From positions 434,001 through 498,000 of the forward strand of contig NZ_BAAAWH010000001.1 in assembly GCF_039534975.1 (NCBI RefSeq): a stretch of 64,000 nt of DNA, written 5' to 3'. Made by a program: the position numbers and the translations under genes. The notes under the pieces are model-generated. The model made no database searches. It saw only the letters and a list, made by a program, of their open reading frames with translations, and was not told where the DNA came from. Positions 42,785-50,791 of the stretch are shown piece by piece; position 1 is the stretch's first letter, and every line of letters starts with the position of its first letter. This DNA is from Microbacterium terregens (GTDB taxonomy: Bacteria; Actinomycetota; Actinomycetes; Actinomycetales; Microbacteriaceae).

Positions 42785-43960
42785 GTGGCCTCCCCCTCCC
42801 GCGATGCCTCTTCCGCGCACGGAAGCGCCTCAGCGAACCCCTATGCCGAAGCCGGCGTCGATACCGCTGCCGGCGACCTCGCGGTCGAGTTGATGAAGAC
42901 CGCAGTCCGCCGCACGCACGGTCCCGAAGTCCTCGGGGGCGTCGGCGGCTTCGCCGGGCTCTTCGACGCGTCGGCTCTGCGCGACTACGCGCACCCCCTT
43001 CTGGCGACGAGCACCGACGGTGTCGGCACGAAGGTCGCGATCGCACAGGCGATCGACAAGCACGACACGATCGGGCTCGACCTGGTCGGCATGGTCGTCG
43101 ACGACATCGTCGTGGTCGGGGCGAAGCCCCTCTTCATGACCGACTACATCGCGTGCGGCAAGGTCTTCCCCGAGCGCATCGCCGACATCGTCGCGGGCAT
43201 CGCGCGGGGCTGCTCCGAGACCGGCACGGCCCTGGTCGGCGGCGAGACCGCCGAGCACCCCGGGCTGCTCGGGCTCCACGACTACGACGTGGCCGGCGCG
43301 GCGACCGGAGTCGTCGAGGCCGATCGCGTCCTGGGCGCCGATCGGGTCCGCCCCGGTGATGTCGTCCTCGCCCTGGCCTCCAGCGGCCTGCACTCCAACG
43401 GCTACTCGCTCGTCCGCCACATCGTGGCGCGGTCCGGCATCCAGTACGGCGATTCGGCCGCGGACTTCGGCACGACGTGGGGCGAAGCGCTGCTCGAGCC
43501 CACGCGCCTGTACACGGCGCCGCTCCTGCGAGCCATCCACGACCTCGGCGGCGGCATCCACGCGCTCAGCCATGTGACCGGAGGCGGCATCGCCGCCAAC
43601 CTCGCGCGTGTTCTGCCACAGGGCACCTGGGTCGACCTCGACCGGTCGACCTGGTCGCCGCCGCCCGTGTTCCGAGTGCTCGCCGATCTCGGCGGACTCG
43701 CACTCGAGGCTACCGAGGGCACCTGGAATCTCGGCATCGGATTCGTGGCGATCGTGGCCGCCGAGGACGCGGATGCCGCGGCATCCGCTCTGGCGCACGA
43801 CGGCATCGCGACCTGGCAGGTCGGGGTCGTCCAGGACGGTGCGCCGCCGGTCGACGCGCACGGGAGTTTCGAGCAGGGCGCCAAGGGCGTCGACGGCGGC
43901 GCCGTGCGACTGGTCGGGACATACAGCGGCAACAACTCACATGACGGCGGAGCGAGCTAG
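42785..43960 (+). CDS. purM: phosphoribosylformylglycinamidine cyclo-ligase
   Basis: 391 residues. Closes the imidazole ring to make AIR. Signatures are NPYAEAGVDTAAGD, STDGVGTKVAIA, DLVGMVVDDIVVVGAKPLFM, LVGGETAEHPG and ALSHVTGGGIAANLARVLP. Slightly long because of a polar N-terminal leader. GTG start with a leaderless promoter. purF begins five bases after its stop, so the two form an operon (order M then F). Confidence 0.95.
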   Translation: MASPSRDASSAHGSASANPYAEAGVDTAAGDLAVELMKTAVRRTHGPEVLGGVGGFAGLFDASALRDYAHPLLATSTDGVGTKVAIAQAIDKHDTIGLDLVGMVVDDIVVVGAKPLFMTDYIACGKVFPERIADIVAGIARGCSETGTALVGGETAEHPGLLGLHDYDVAGAATGVVEADRVLGADRVRPGDVVLALASSGLHSNGYSLVRHIVARSGIQYGDSAADFGTTWGEALLEPTRLYTAPLLRAIHDLGGGIHALSHVTGGGIAANLARVLPQGTWVDLDRSTWSPPPVFRVLADLGGLALEATEGTWNLGIGFVAIVAAEDADAAASALAHDGIATWQVGVVQDGAPPVDAHGSFEQGAKGVDGGAVRLVGTYSGNNSHDGGAS

Positions 43961-43965
43961 AACCT

Positions 43966-45426
43966 ATGTGCGGCATCGTCGGAATGGTCGGGCAAGGCTC
44001 CGTCAACCAGGAGATCTACGACGCCCTGCTGCTGCTGCAGCACCGCGGGCAGGATTCGACCGGCATCGCCACGGCGGAGCCCAGCGGCACCTTCCACGTG
44101 CACAAGGAGCGCGGGATGGTGCGCGAGGCCTTCCGCACGCGCGACATGCGCACCCTGCTGGGCACGATCGGACTGGGGCATGTGCGCTATGCCACCAAGG
44201 GCACGGCATCCAGCGAAGAAGAGGCGCAGCCCTTCTACGTGAACGCCCCCTACGGCATCGTGCTCGTGCACAACGGCAACCTGACCAACACGCGCGAGCT
44301 CACCGACGAGCTCTTCCACAAGGATCGCCGGCACCTGAACACCTCGAGCGACACCGAACTGCTGGTCAACGTGCTCGCGAACGAGCTGCAGGCCTCCATC
44401 TCGGGCCTCGACCTGGATCCCGAACAGGTTTTCCAGGCGGTCTCGCGCGTGCACGAGCGCGTCGAGGGGTCGTACGCGGCCATCGCCCTGATCGCCGGAT
44501 ACGGGCTGCTCGCCTTCCGTGATCCGTTCGGCATCCGCCCCCTCATCATCGGCACCCGCAAGACGGATGCCGGCTCCTACGAGTGGATCGTGACCTCCGA
44601 GTCGCTGGTGCTGGAGAACGGCGGGTTCGACGTCGTGCGGGACGTGCTGCCCGGCGAGGCGGTCTTCATCGACCTCGACGGCCACCTGCACAGCCGGCAG
44701 TGCGTCGCGGACGCACGCCTGGTCCCGTGCTCGTTCGAGTACGTGTACCTGGCGAGGCCCGACTCGATCATGAACGGGATCTCCGTGTACGAAGCGCGGC
44801 TTCGGATGGGCGAGCGTCTCGCCGACACGATCGCCAAGTACACGCCGCGCGGAACCATCGACGTCGTCATGCCCATCCCGGACTCGGCTCGTCCGGCGGC
44901 GATGCAGGTGGCACGCAAGCTCGGCCTCGAGTACCGCGAGGGCTTCTACAAGAACCGCTACGTCGGTCGCACGTTCATCATGCCCGGCCAGGCGGTGCGC
45001 AAGAAGAGCGTGCGCCAGAAGCTGAACGCGATGTCCAGCGAGTTCAAGGGCAAGAACGTGCTGCTGATCGACGACTCCATCGTGCGCGGCACGACGAGCA
45101 AGGAGATCATCCAGATGGCCCGGGATGCCGGGGCCAAGAGTGTCACGTTCGCCTCGGCTGCGCCCCCGGTGCGCTATCCGCACGTGTACGGCATCAACAT
45201 GCCCTCGCGCCACGAGCTCGTCGCGCACGGACGCACCATCCCGGAGATCGCCCGGGAGCTGGGCGCGGACTTCATGGTCTACCAGGAGGTCGAAGACCTC
45301 AAGGCGGCGATCCTCGAGGGTTCCGACGTGGACGATCTTGACATGAGCTGCTTCGACGGCCGGTACGTCACCGGCACGGTGTCCGAGGAGTACCTGGCCT
45401 GGATCGAAGGCTCGCAGGAAAGCTGA
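43966..45426 (+). CDS. purF: amidophosphoribosyltransferase
   Basis: 486 residues. Commits PRPP to purine synthesis using glutamine. The protein begins Met-Cys-Gly-Ile-Val-Gly, so Cys2 is exposed as nucleophile after Met removal and no propeptide is present. LLQHRGQDSTGIA and HVRYATKG belong to the glutaminase half; VLLIDDSIVRGTTSKEI is the PRPP loop. Feedback-site residues cannot be judged by eye. Confidence 0.96.
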   Translation: MCGIVGMVGQGSVNQEIYDALLLLQHRGQDSTGIATAEPSGTFHVHKERGMVREAFRTRDMRTLLGTIGLGHVRYATKGTASSEEEAQPFYVNAPYGIVLVHNGNLTNTRELTDELFHKDRRHLNTSSDTELLVNVLANELQASISGLDLDPEQVFQAVSRVHERVEGSYAAIALIAGYGLLAFRDPFGIRPLIIGTRKTDAGSYEWIVTSESLVLENGGFDVVRDVLPGEAVFIDLDGHLHSRQCVADARLVPCSFEYVYLARPDSIMNGISVYEARLRMGERLADTIAKYTPRGTIDVVMPIPDSARPAAMQVARKLGLEYREGFYKNRYVGRTFIMPGQAVRKKSVRQKLNAMSSEFKGKNVLLIDDSIVRGTTSKEIIQMARDAGAKSVTFASAAPPVRYPHVYGINMPSRHELVAHGRTIPEIARELGADFMVYQEVEDLKAAILEGSDVDDLDMSCFDGRYVTGTVSEEYLAWIEGSQES

Positions 45427-45472
45427 TACCAGCCGGCGCGAGCAGCGGGAGGGTCATCCTGCGCAGCGCGCC

Positions 45473-45478
45473 TAAGCT
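45473..45478 (+). promoter_or_regulatory. -10 hexamer of a leaderless promoter (MFS)
   Basis: TAAGCT ends 6 bases before the GTG at 45485. Confidence 0.5.
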
Positions 45479-45484
45479 TGAGCA

Positions 45485-46714
45485 GTGACACCGACTTCTG
45501 CCCGCCCGCTCTGGCAGGGTAGGACTCTCGTCCTCGTCGGCATCGTTCTCTTCGCGTTCTCGCTGCGCTCCGCCGTGGCCTCGCTCTCGCCCCTGATCGA
45601 CCACATCACGGTCGACTTCGCGATGCCCGTGGCGATCATCGGGCTCATCGGCACGGCCCCGCCGGTCTGCTACGCCGTCTTCGGCATCTTGACGCCGCTG
45701 TTCGAGCGCCGGCTGGGACTCGAGCGACTGACCGTGCTGGCGATCGTGGTCGTGACCGTCGGAATGGTCCTGCGCGGTCTCGCCGCCGATCCTCTGGGGC
45801 TCCTGCTGGGGACGGTCCTGATCTTCGCCGCGGTCGGAGTGGGCAACATCCTGCTGCCGCCGCTGGTGCGCAAGTACTTCCCCGACCGCATCGGCCTGGT
45901 GACGACGATCTACACGACGACCATGGCGGTCGCGACGCTCACGCCTCCGTTGATCGCGGTGCCGGTGGCGGACGCGACGAGCTGGGGATTCTCGCTCGGA
46001 ATGTGGGCGGTCTTCGCGGGCCTGGCACTGATCCCGTGGATCGGGATGCTGGTGCGCGAACGCGCCGGCGCTGCGGACGAAGACATCGAGCCGCCGAACC
46101 CGCGGGTGTTCGGCCGCATGTGGCGACTGCCGCTGGCGTGGGCGCTGGCGGTCGGCTTCCTCGCCGCCGGCACCATCGCGTACACCTCGTTCGCCTGGCT
46201 GCCGCAACTGCTGGTCGACACGGCGGGCGTCAGCCCCGCCGCCGCCGGCGCGCTGCTCGCGCTGTTCGCCGCCATGGGTCTGCCGGCCTCGCTGCTCGTG
46301 CCGTTACTGGTGACCCGCTATCACGCGACGCGGCTGCTGTTCGGCGTGGCCGTCGTCGCCGGGATGACCGCGATCGCCGGCCTGCTCCTTGCACCCCAGG
46401 CAGCGCCGTGGCTCTGGGTCGCACTGCTGGGCCTGGAGCCGCTGCTGTTCCCCCTGACGCTCGTTCTGCTCGGCTTGCGCGCGCGCACCCACGAGGGCTC
46501 GGTCGCGCTCAGCGGGTTCGTGCAGAGCATCGGGTACGCGATCGTGGCGGTGTTCCCGGTGGGCATCGGGCTGCTGCACGATGCGACCGACTCCTGGACG
46601 GCCCCTCTTCTCGTGCTCGCGTGCGTGGTCGCGGCAGCGATCCCGGCCGGTGTCGTCGTCGCGCGACGGGTCACGATCGAGGACGCGTGGGAACGCCGTC
46701 ACGGAACGTGGTGA
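45485..46714 (+). CDS. MFS transporter of the CynX/NimT type
   Basis: 409 residues, about twelve helices. The opening RTLVLVGIVLFAFSLRSAVASLSPLID and the loop NILLPPLVRKYFPDRIGLVTTIYTT match the cyanate/nitroimidazole-type major-facilitator subfamily. Substrate not assignable; these are small-anion or drug transporters by family. GTG start with a leaderless promoter, 58 bases after purF. Convergent with the DUF3073 gene. Confidence 0.88.
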   Translation: MTPTSARPLWQGRTLVLVGIVLFAFSLRSAVASLSPLIDHITVDFAMPVAIIGLIGTAPPVCYAVFGILTPLFERRLGLERLTVLAIVVVTVGMVLRGLAADPLGLLLGTVLIFAAVGVGNILLPPLVRKYFPDRIGLVTTIYTTTMAVATLTPPLIAVPVADATSWGFSLGMWAVFAGLALIPWIGMLVRERAGAADEDIEPPNPRVFGRMWRLPLAWALAVGFLAAGTIAYTSFAWLPQLLVDTAGVSPAAAGALLALFAAMGLPASLLVPLLVTRYHATRLLFGVAVVAGMTAIAGLLLAPQAAPWLWVALLGLEPLLFPLTLVLLGLRARTHEGSVALSGFVQSIGYAIVAVFPVGIGLLHDATDSWTAPLLVLACVVAAAIPAGVVVARRVTIEDAWERRHGTW

Positions 46715-46793
46715 CCGTGAGGGTCACCGTAGATGATCGCGGCCCGACGCTACGGGCGGCGGGAGCCCGGAGCGAGATCAGCGGGCGCGAGGA

Positions 46794-46970
46794 CTACGCC
46801 TTCTCGCCCTCGTATTCGTCGGCATACTGGTCGGCCCACTTGTCGACGAACTGCTCGTCGTCGGGGTGACCCAGTTCCTTCTCCAGCGCCGAGTAGTTGA
46901 CGGTCGGGCTGTAGGACTTGAGTTCGCGAGCGATCTTGGTGTGCTTCGCCTTCTGACGGCCACGCCCCAT
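46794..46970 (-). CDS. DUF3073 small basic protein
   Basis: 58 residues beginning MGRGRQKAKHTKIARELKSY, the hallmark of DUF3073, with an acidic end (FVDKWADQYADEYEGEKA). Function unknown. It sits near purM-purF, a neighbourhood I recall also from mycobacteria (Rv0808-Rv0810c), so a lasting link to that locus is likely. ATG with a GAGGGGG site six bases upstream. Confidence 0.92.
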   Translation of the reverse strand: MGRGRQKAKHTKIARELKSYSPTVNYSALEKELGHPDDEQFVDKWADQYADEYEGEKA

Positions 46971-47041
46971 GCGAGACCCCCTCATTTCTGAGTAACGGGC
47001 CGTGCGGGGCATTCCGCCGCATCAACCCGGGCATTCACGAA

Positions 47042-47058
47042 ACCGGCTCGAGGCCGGT
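47042..47058. repeat. short inverted repeat between divergent genes
   Basis: ACCGGC and GCCGGT flank a five-base loop. It lies between DUF3073 and the universal stress protein, with no other feature in the 161-base gap. It could be an operator or a small hairpin. Confidence 0.35.
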
Positions 47059-47131
47059 AAGAGTAGCATTCAGGATACCACGGAGCCCTGCGCGCAGACC
47101 GCTCCGGCCACGCACGGAGAAGGCGGGACAG

Positions 47132-47704
47132 ATGGCCGACGAAGCATCCGACAGCATGCAGGGCGCGGATGCCGGGGGCGAGCCGTTGCCCGTCCCGGAG
47201 GCGGAGGCGGAGGCTCTGCGCGGCGCGGTGCTCGTCGGAGTCGTGCCGGGCCTCCCGGCGCGTGTGCTCAAGGAGGCCGCGCGCTACGCGAAGCTGCTCA
47301 ACGCGCCGCTCGTGGTCGTGCACGTGGACGTCACGCGCTTCATCACCTACGAGGATCCGGACGGCTACGTGCACTCGGCGCCGATCGACATCAACGTGGC
47401 GGCGGGCGAGAGCGACCTCGCCCTCGTCACGGCGGAGGCGGCCGCTGTTCTCGAGCGGGCCGAGATCCCGTGGAGCGTCCAGCAGCTCGTGGGCGACCCC
47501 GCGTTGGCGATGAAGCAGCTGGCCGATCAGGTCGAGGCGCGGTTGCTCGTGGTCGGCACGCGCAAGCGCGGCCTCGGCGAGTCGATCCGGGAGTTCTTCA
47601 CCGGCTCGGTCGCCGCGCGGCTGGCGCATCGGCAGCACCGGCCGATCCTCGTCGTCCCGCTCGGGGAGCCCGTGCCGGACGACGAGGAGATCTGGCCCGG
47701 CTGA
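47132..47704 (+). CDS. universal stress protein family protein
   Basis: 190 residues, one Usp domain after a 35-residue acidic N-terminus. GAVLVGVVPGLPARVLKEAARYAKLL and the C-terminal LLVVGTRKRGLGESIREFFTGSVAARLAHRQHRPILVVP contain the G-x2-G-x9-G-S/T ATP-binding pattern typical of ATP-binding Usp proteins. Role in stress or dormancy is family-based. ATG preceded by GGAGAAGG. Convergent with the PadR gene, 15 bases apart. Confidence 0.88.
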   Translation: MADEASDSMQGADAGGEPLPVPEAEAEALRGAVLVGVVPGLPARVLKEAARYAKLLNAPLVVVHVDVTRFITYEDPDGYVHSAPIDINVAAGESDLALVTAEAAAVLERAEIPWSVQQLVGDPALAMKQLADQVEARLLVVGTRKRGLGESIREFFTGSVAARLAHRQHRPILVVPLGEPVPDDEEIWPG

Positions 47705-47719
47705 GGTCGGGCCACCCGC

Positions 47720-48328
47720 TCAGCGCCGCAGGGAACGCGTGATCTCGCGGGCGACACCGTCCAGCGACGCCATCAGATCGTCGATCACGGATGCCGCCAG
47801 CTCACCGCCGCGCGCGACGTGCGAGCGCAGGTCCGTGCGCACGCGCGCACGGAACTCGTTGATCGCGGCATCCGCTCGGTGCATCTGCTCGCGGCTGGCC
47901 GTGCGCGGCTCGTCGTTTCTGGGCGTCTGGCGCGTTGTGGAGCGCTCTTCGCGGGTGGCCGCGGCGAGGTCTGCGCGGAGGCTCTTCATCGCCTCCCGCA
48001 CGTTGCTGCGGACCTCGTCGGCGATGAGGCGGACCGAGTCCGTCAACCCCGCTTCGATGCCTTCCAGGTCACCGGTCCGTGCGGCGACTTCTGCGCGTCC
48101 GGCATCCGTGATCTCGTAGACGGTCTTGCGACCGTCTACGCTCTTGGACACCAGGCCCTCCTCTTCGAGCTTGGCCAGGCGCGGATAGATCGTGCCGGCG
48201 CTCGGGGTGTACGTGCCGCCGGTCCGATCCGAGAGCGCCTGGATGATGTCGTAGCCGTGCCGCGGCCCCTCATCGAGCAGGCTCAGCAGGTACAGACGCA
48301 GGTCGCCATGCGAGAAGACGGGTGCCAT
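47720..48328 (-). CDS. PadR-family transcriptional regulator
   Basis: 202 residues. N-terminal winged helix LRLYLLSLLDEGPRHGYDIIQAL and PSAGTIYPRLAKLEEEGLVSKSVDGRKTVYEIT are diagnostic. The long C-terminal half is helical and charged, probably for dimerisation (longer than minimal PadR). The ATG at 48328 is supported by GAAGGAG six bases upstream and by its one-base overlap (TGATG) with the DUF4097 stop, so both are in one operon. Its target may be the ATAT-rich repeats at 49233-49274. Confidence 0.9.
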   Translation of the reverse strand: MAPVFSHGDLRLYLLSLLDEGPRHGYDIIQALSDRTGGTYTPSAGTIYPRLAKLEEEGLVSKSVDGRKTVYEITDAGRAEVAARTGDLEGIEAGLTDSVRLIADEVRSNVREAMKSLRADLAAATREERSTTRQTPRNDEPRTASREQMHRADAAINEFRARVRTDLRSHVARGGELAASVIDDLMASLDGVAREITRSLRR

Positions 48329-49200
48329 CACCACTCCTTCTCGGCGTCGTCGGCGGCATCCACCGCTCTGTCCGAGGCATCCTCGGATGCCCGGCGCAGC
48401 ACGGTGACATCGCCCGAGACCGAGTTCGCGCGGACGTCGACGAATGAGCCGCTGAGCTCGCCGACCGCACCGGCGAAGTTCGTCGTCGGGCCGGTGCCCT
48501 TGCCCGAGCGCACCACGCCGTCCACCTGCACGCGGCCGCTGACGCTGCGCACGACGAAGTTCGCGGGCCGTCCTTCGTCCAAGCGCACCGTGGAGTTGCC
48601 GCTGACGGTGTTGAGGCCGACCTGGTGGGCTTCGCCGCTCGTATCGACGAGCGTCGCGCCCGAGACGGTGTCGATCGTCGCCTTGCGGATCGCGCCCGTT
48701 GCGGCGACGTCGCCCGACACGCTGTTCGCGCTCAGTGCACCGACGAGCTCACGGATCTGGACGTCCCCGGAGACAGCGTTGACCGTGAGGTCGCCTGTCA
48801 GGCCGTCGACGATGATGTCGCCCGAGACCGTGTTGAGCCGGGTGTCGTGACGGATGCCGGAGACCAGCGCGCTCGCGCTGACCACACCGAGGTTCAGTGC
48901 CACCTCGCGGGGGACGGCGACGCTGATCTCGGCCTTCGGGCCGCCCGCACCGAAGTTGCGGAACACCTCGAGGAAGTTGTCCCATCGCAGCTGCGGGTGG
49001 TCGATCTCGACGACGTCTCCGACCACCTCTATGCGCAGGTCCTTGATGGTCACGCCGTGCACTTCGATGCGCGCGCCCGGCTCGTCGTGGCCGATGACGT
49101 CTACCTGGCCTCCGATGAGGCTGATCTTGAGCTTGCGCACGGTCTCGATGTCGATGACGCGCGTTTCGCCCGGGTGGATGATCCACTTCTCGAGGGTCAT
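48328..49200 (-). CDS. DUF4097-family beta-helix protein
   Basis: 290 residues, no signal peptide. After an N-terminal domain the chain repeats a strand-turn unit with Asn/Ser-Val-Ser-Gly-Asp (TVSGDIIVDG, AVSGDVQIREL, SVSGDVAATG, SVSGDVTVLR and others), forming a right-handed parallel beta structure. Such proteins often accompany PadR regulators, as here. Function unknown; a role in envelope or membrane-stress sensing is speculative. ATG with CAGGAGC six bases upstream. Confidence 0.87.
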   Translation of the reverse strand: MTLEKWIIHPGETRVIDIETVRKLKISLIGGQVDVIGHDEPGARIEVHGVTIKDLRIEVVGDVVEIDHPQLRWDNFLEVFRNFGAGGPKAEISVAVPREVALNLGVVSASALVSGIRHDTRLNTVSGDIIVDGLTGDLTVNAVSGDVQIRELVGALSANSVSGDVAATGAIRKATIDTVSGATLVDTSGEAHQVGLNTVSGNSTVRLDEGRPANFVVRSVSGRVQVDGVVRSGKGTGPTTNFAGAVGELSGSFVDVRANSVSGDVTVLRRASEDASDRAVDAADDAEKEW

Positions 49201-49232
49201 GTCTGCTCCTGAGTTCCATTCGGAAGGTAAGT

Positions 49233-49274
49233 CACGATATATCGCGATGACGCCATGGAACACGATATATCGCG
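49233..49274. promoter_or_regulatory. two direct repeats with palindromic core, candidate PadR operator
   Basis: CACGATATATCGCG occurs exactly twice, at 49233-49246 and 49261-49274, 28 bases apart, upstream of the DUF4097-padR operon. Each holds the palindrome CGATATATCG. AT-rich sequence stands out in this GC-rich region. Binding by the PadR protein is inferred from position. Confidence 0.65.
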
Positions 49275-49315
49275 TTGATGTCAAGAGGGTTCGGGAAACA
49301 CCCAGAGTTCCCCGC

Positions 49316-49346
49316 TTGACTTTGACGCCACGTCAACCTTTAGCCT
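49316..49346 (+). promoter_or_regulatory. MerR-type promoter with 19-bp spacer and dyad
   Basis: TTGACT (49316-49321) and TAGCCT (49341-49346) are 19 bases apart, the over-long spacing that MerR proteins correct. The spacer carries the perfect inverted repeat TTGACG-cca-CGTCAA (49322-49336). It lies just before the MerR-family gene, so autoregulation is likely. Confidence 0.8.
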
Positions 49347-49368
49347 GATCGGCAGGGAGGGAAGAGCC

Positions 49369-50148
49369 GTGGAAATCAAAGAATGGTCGATCCAACAGAT
49401 CGCGAAGGCCGCCGGCACCACCAGTCGCGCGCTGCGCCACTACGGGCAGATCGGGCTCCTCCCGCCGTCGAGCATCGGCGTGAACGGGTACCGGTACTAC
49501 GACCAGGACGCACTGGTGCGGCTGCAGCGGATCCTCTTGCTGCGGGACCTCGGTCTCGGCCTCTCCCAGATCAGCGACGTGCTCGACAGGGAGGTGGCGC
49601 AGGAGGAGGCGCTGACCGGCCACCTCGCGTGGCTGAAGCAGGAGCAGGACCGGCTGACCCGACAGATCGCGTCGGTGCAGCTGACCATCGACGCAGTGAA
49701 GGGAGGTGAACGACTCATGGCAGAAGACATGTTCGACGGCTTCGACCACACGCAGTATCAGGACGAGGTCGAACAGCGCTGGGGCGAGAAGGCCTACGCC
49801 GACGGCGACCGCTGGTGGCGTGGCATGAGCGACGGCGAGAAGGCGGAGTGGACGCGACGTGCAGCGGACCTCGGCCGCGACTGGATCGCTGCGGCCGAAC
49901 GCGGCATCGCGCCCGACAGTGCGGAGGCCGCGACGCTCGCGAGACGCCACGTCGAGTGGCTGACGGGTATTCCGGGCACGCCGGCCGCGGCGCCCGGCGG
50001 CGACGTCAAGGCCTACGTCATCGGGCTCGGCGAGATGTACGTCGCGGACGAGCGTTTCGGAGCGAACTATCGCACGAGCGAGGGTGGCACGGCCGGCGCG
50101 GAGTTCGTGCGCGACGCACTCCGCAGCTACGCGGAGGCGAACCTGTAG
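49369..50148 (+). CDS. MerR-family regulator with TipAS effector domain
   Basis: 259 residues. The MerR winged helix WSIQQIAKAAGTTSRALRHYGQIGLLPPS is at residues 6-34, followed by a coiled-coil dimerisation helix (to about residue 115). The C-terminal half from FDGFDHTQYQDEVEQRWG has the TipAS pattern (E-x-R-W-G, W-W-R-G-M, H-V-E-W-L), an all-alpha domain that binds thiopeptide or other antibiotics. GTG start with GGGAGGGA nearby. No obvious resistance target gene adjoins it; the next genes are a small membrane protein and topoisomerase. Confidence 0.92.
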   Translation: MEIKEWSIQQIAKAAGTTSRALRHYGQIGLLPPSSIGVNGYRYYDQDALVRLQRILLLRDLGLGLSQISDVLDREVAQEEALTGHLAWLKQEQDRLTRQIASVQLTIDAVKGGERLMAEDMFDGFDHTQYQDEVEQRWGEKAYADGDRWWRGMSDGEKAEWTRRAADLGRDWIAAAERGIAPDSAEAATLARRHVEWLTGIPGTPAAAPGGDVKAYVIGLGEMYVADERFGANYRTSEGGTAGAEFVRDALRSYAEANL

Positions 50149-50223
50149 CGCGACGATCAGGGCGACGGATGCCGCGTTCCCGCCTCAGCCGGGACACGGC
50201 ATCCACCGCTCGGAAGACGGCGA

Positions 50224-50259
50224 ATGCCGCACTCCGACGAAACCGTCGGAATGCGGCAT
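50224..50259. terminator. hairpin after the TipAS regulator
   Basis: ATGCCGCACTCCGACG pairs with CGTCGGAATGCGGCAT around AAAC: 16 bp with one A-C mismatch. It separates the regulator from the convergent small membrane protein and can end both transcripts. It includes the GCGGCATCC motif common in this genome. Confidence 0.7.
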
Positions 50260-50306
50260 CCGCTCTCCTGGGGGAGCGAGGTCGGTCGTCATGACCGACC
50301 CACGAC

Positions 50307-50471
50307 TCACGTGCGGCGGTTGCCGCTGATGACTCGGAAGAGGAACACGATCAGCGCGATGACTCCCACGATGATGGCGACCCAGAGGAGCCAGCTCAGC
50401 GCTGAGTTCAGGCCACCGAAGATCGCGAGGATGACCGCGATGACGATGATGATGATGAGGGCGAGGTTCAT
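50307..50471 (-). CDS. 54-residue two-helix membrane protein
   Basis: A short gene: starts MNLALIIIIIVIAVILAIFG, has a turn around Gly-Leu-Asn-Ser-Ala, a second helix WLLWVAIIVGVIALIVFLF, and a basic end (SGNRRT). An AAGGAG site nine bases upstream of the ATG and the clean hydrophobic pattern support it. It resembles small actinobacterial hydrophobic proteins of unknown role. Divergent from the topoisomerase. The following 320 bases (50472-50791) hold no gene I can support, only GGATGCGGCATCC at 50685-50697 and a weak TTGACG at 50575. Confidence 0.72.
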   Translation of the reverse strand: MNLALIIIIVIAVILAIFGGLNSALSWLLWVAIIVGVIALIVFLFRVISGNRRT

Positions 50472-50791
50472 GGAGGCTTCTCCTTCTGTCGCCGGATAGC
50501 GAAGTGGCGCGACCCGGATGCCACAAGAGGCACGGCTAAGAGAATGCCACTCCGCGCGTGCACAGGGGAGGGGCTTGACGCGCGGTCGGAGGCGATGCTA
50601 CGCGCACAGCGGACTCCCAGGAACGGGCGTTCAGCGGGGGAAGGGGGAGCCATGTTCCGGGCCTGTGATCTTGTCAACCCCTTCGGATGCGGCATCCGCC
50701 CGCCGTACCGTCGACACGATCGAGGAGAAGATCACGCTCCTGGGCGATCACCGACCGCTCCCGGCAACGACGACGCAGGACAAGAGGCGAC

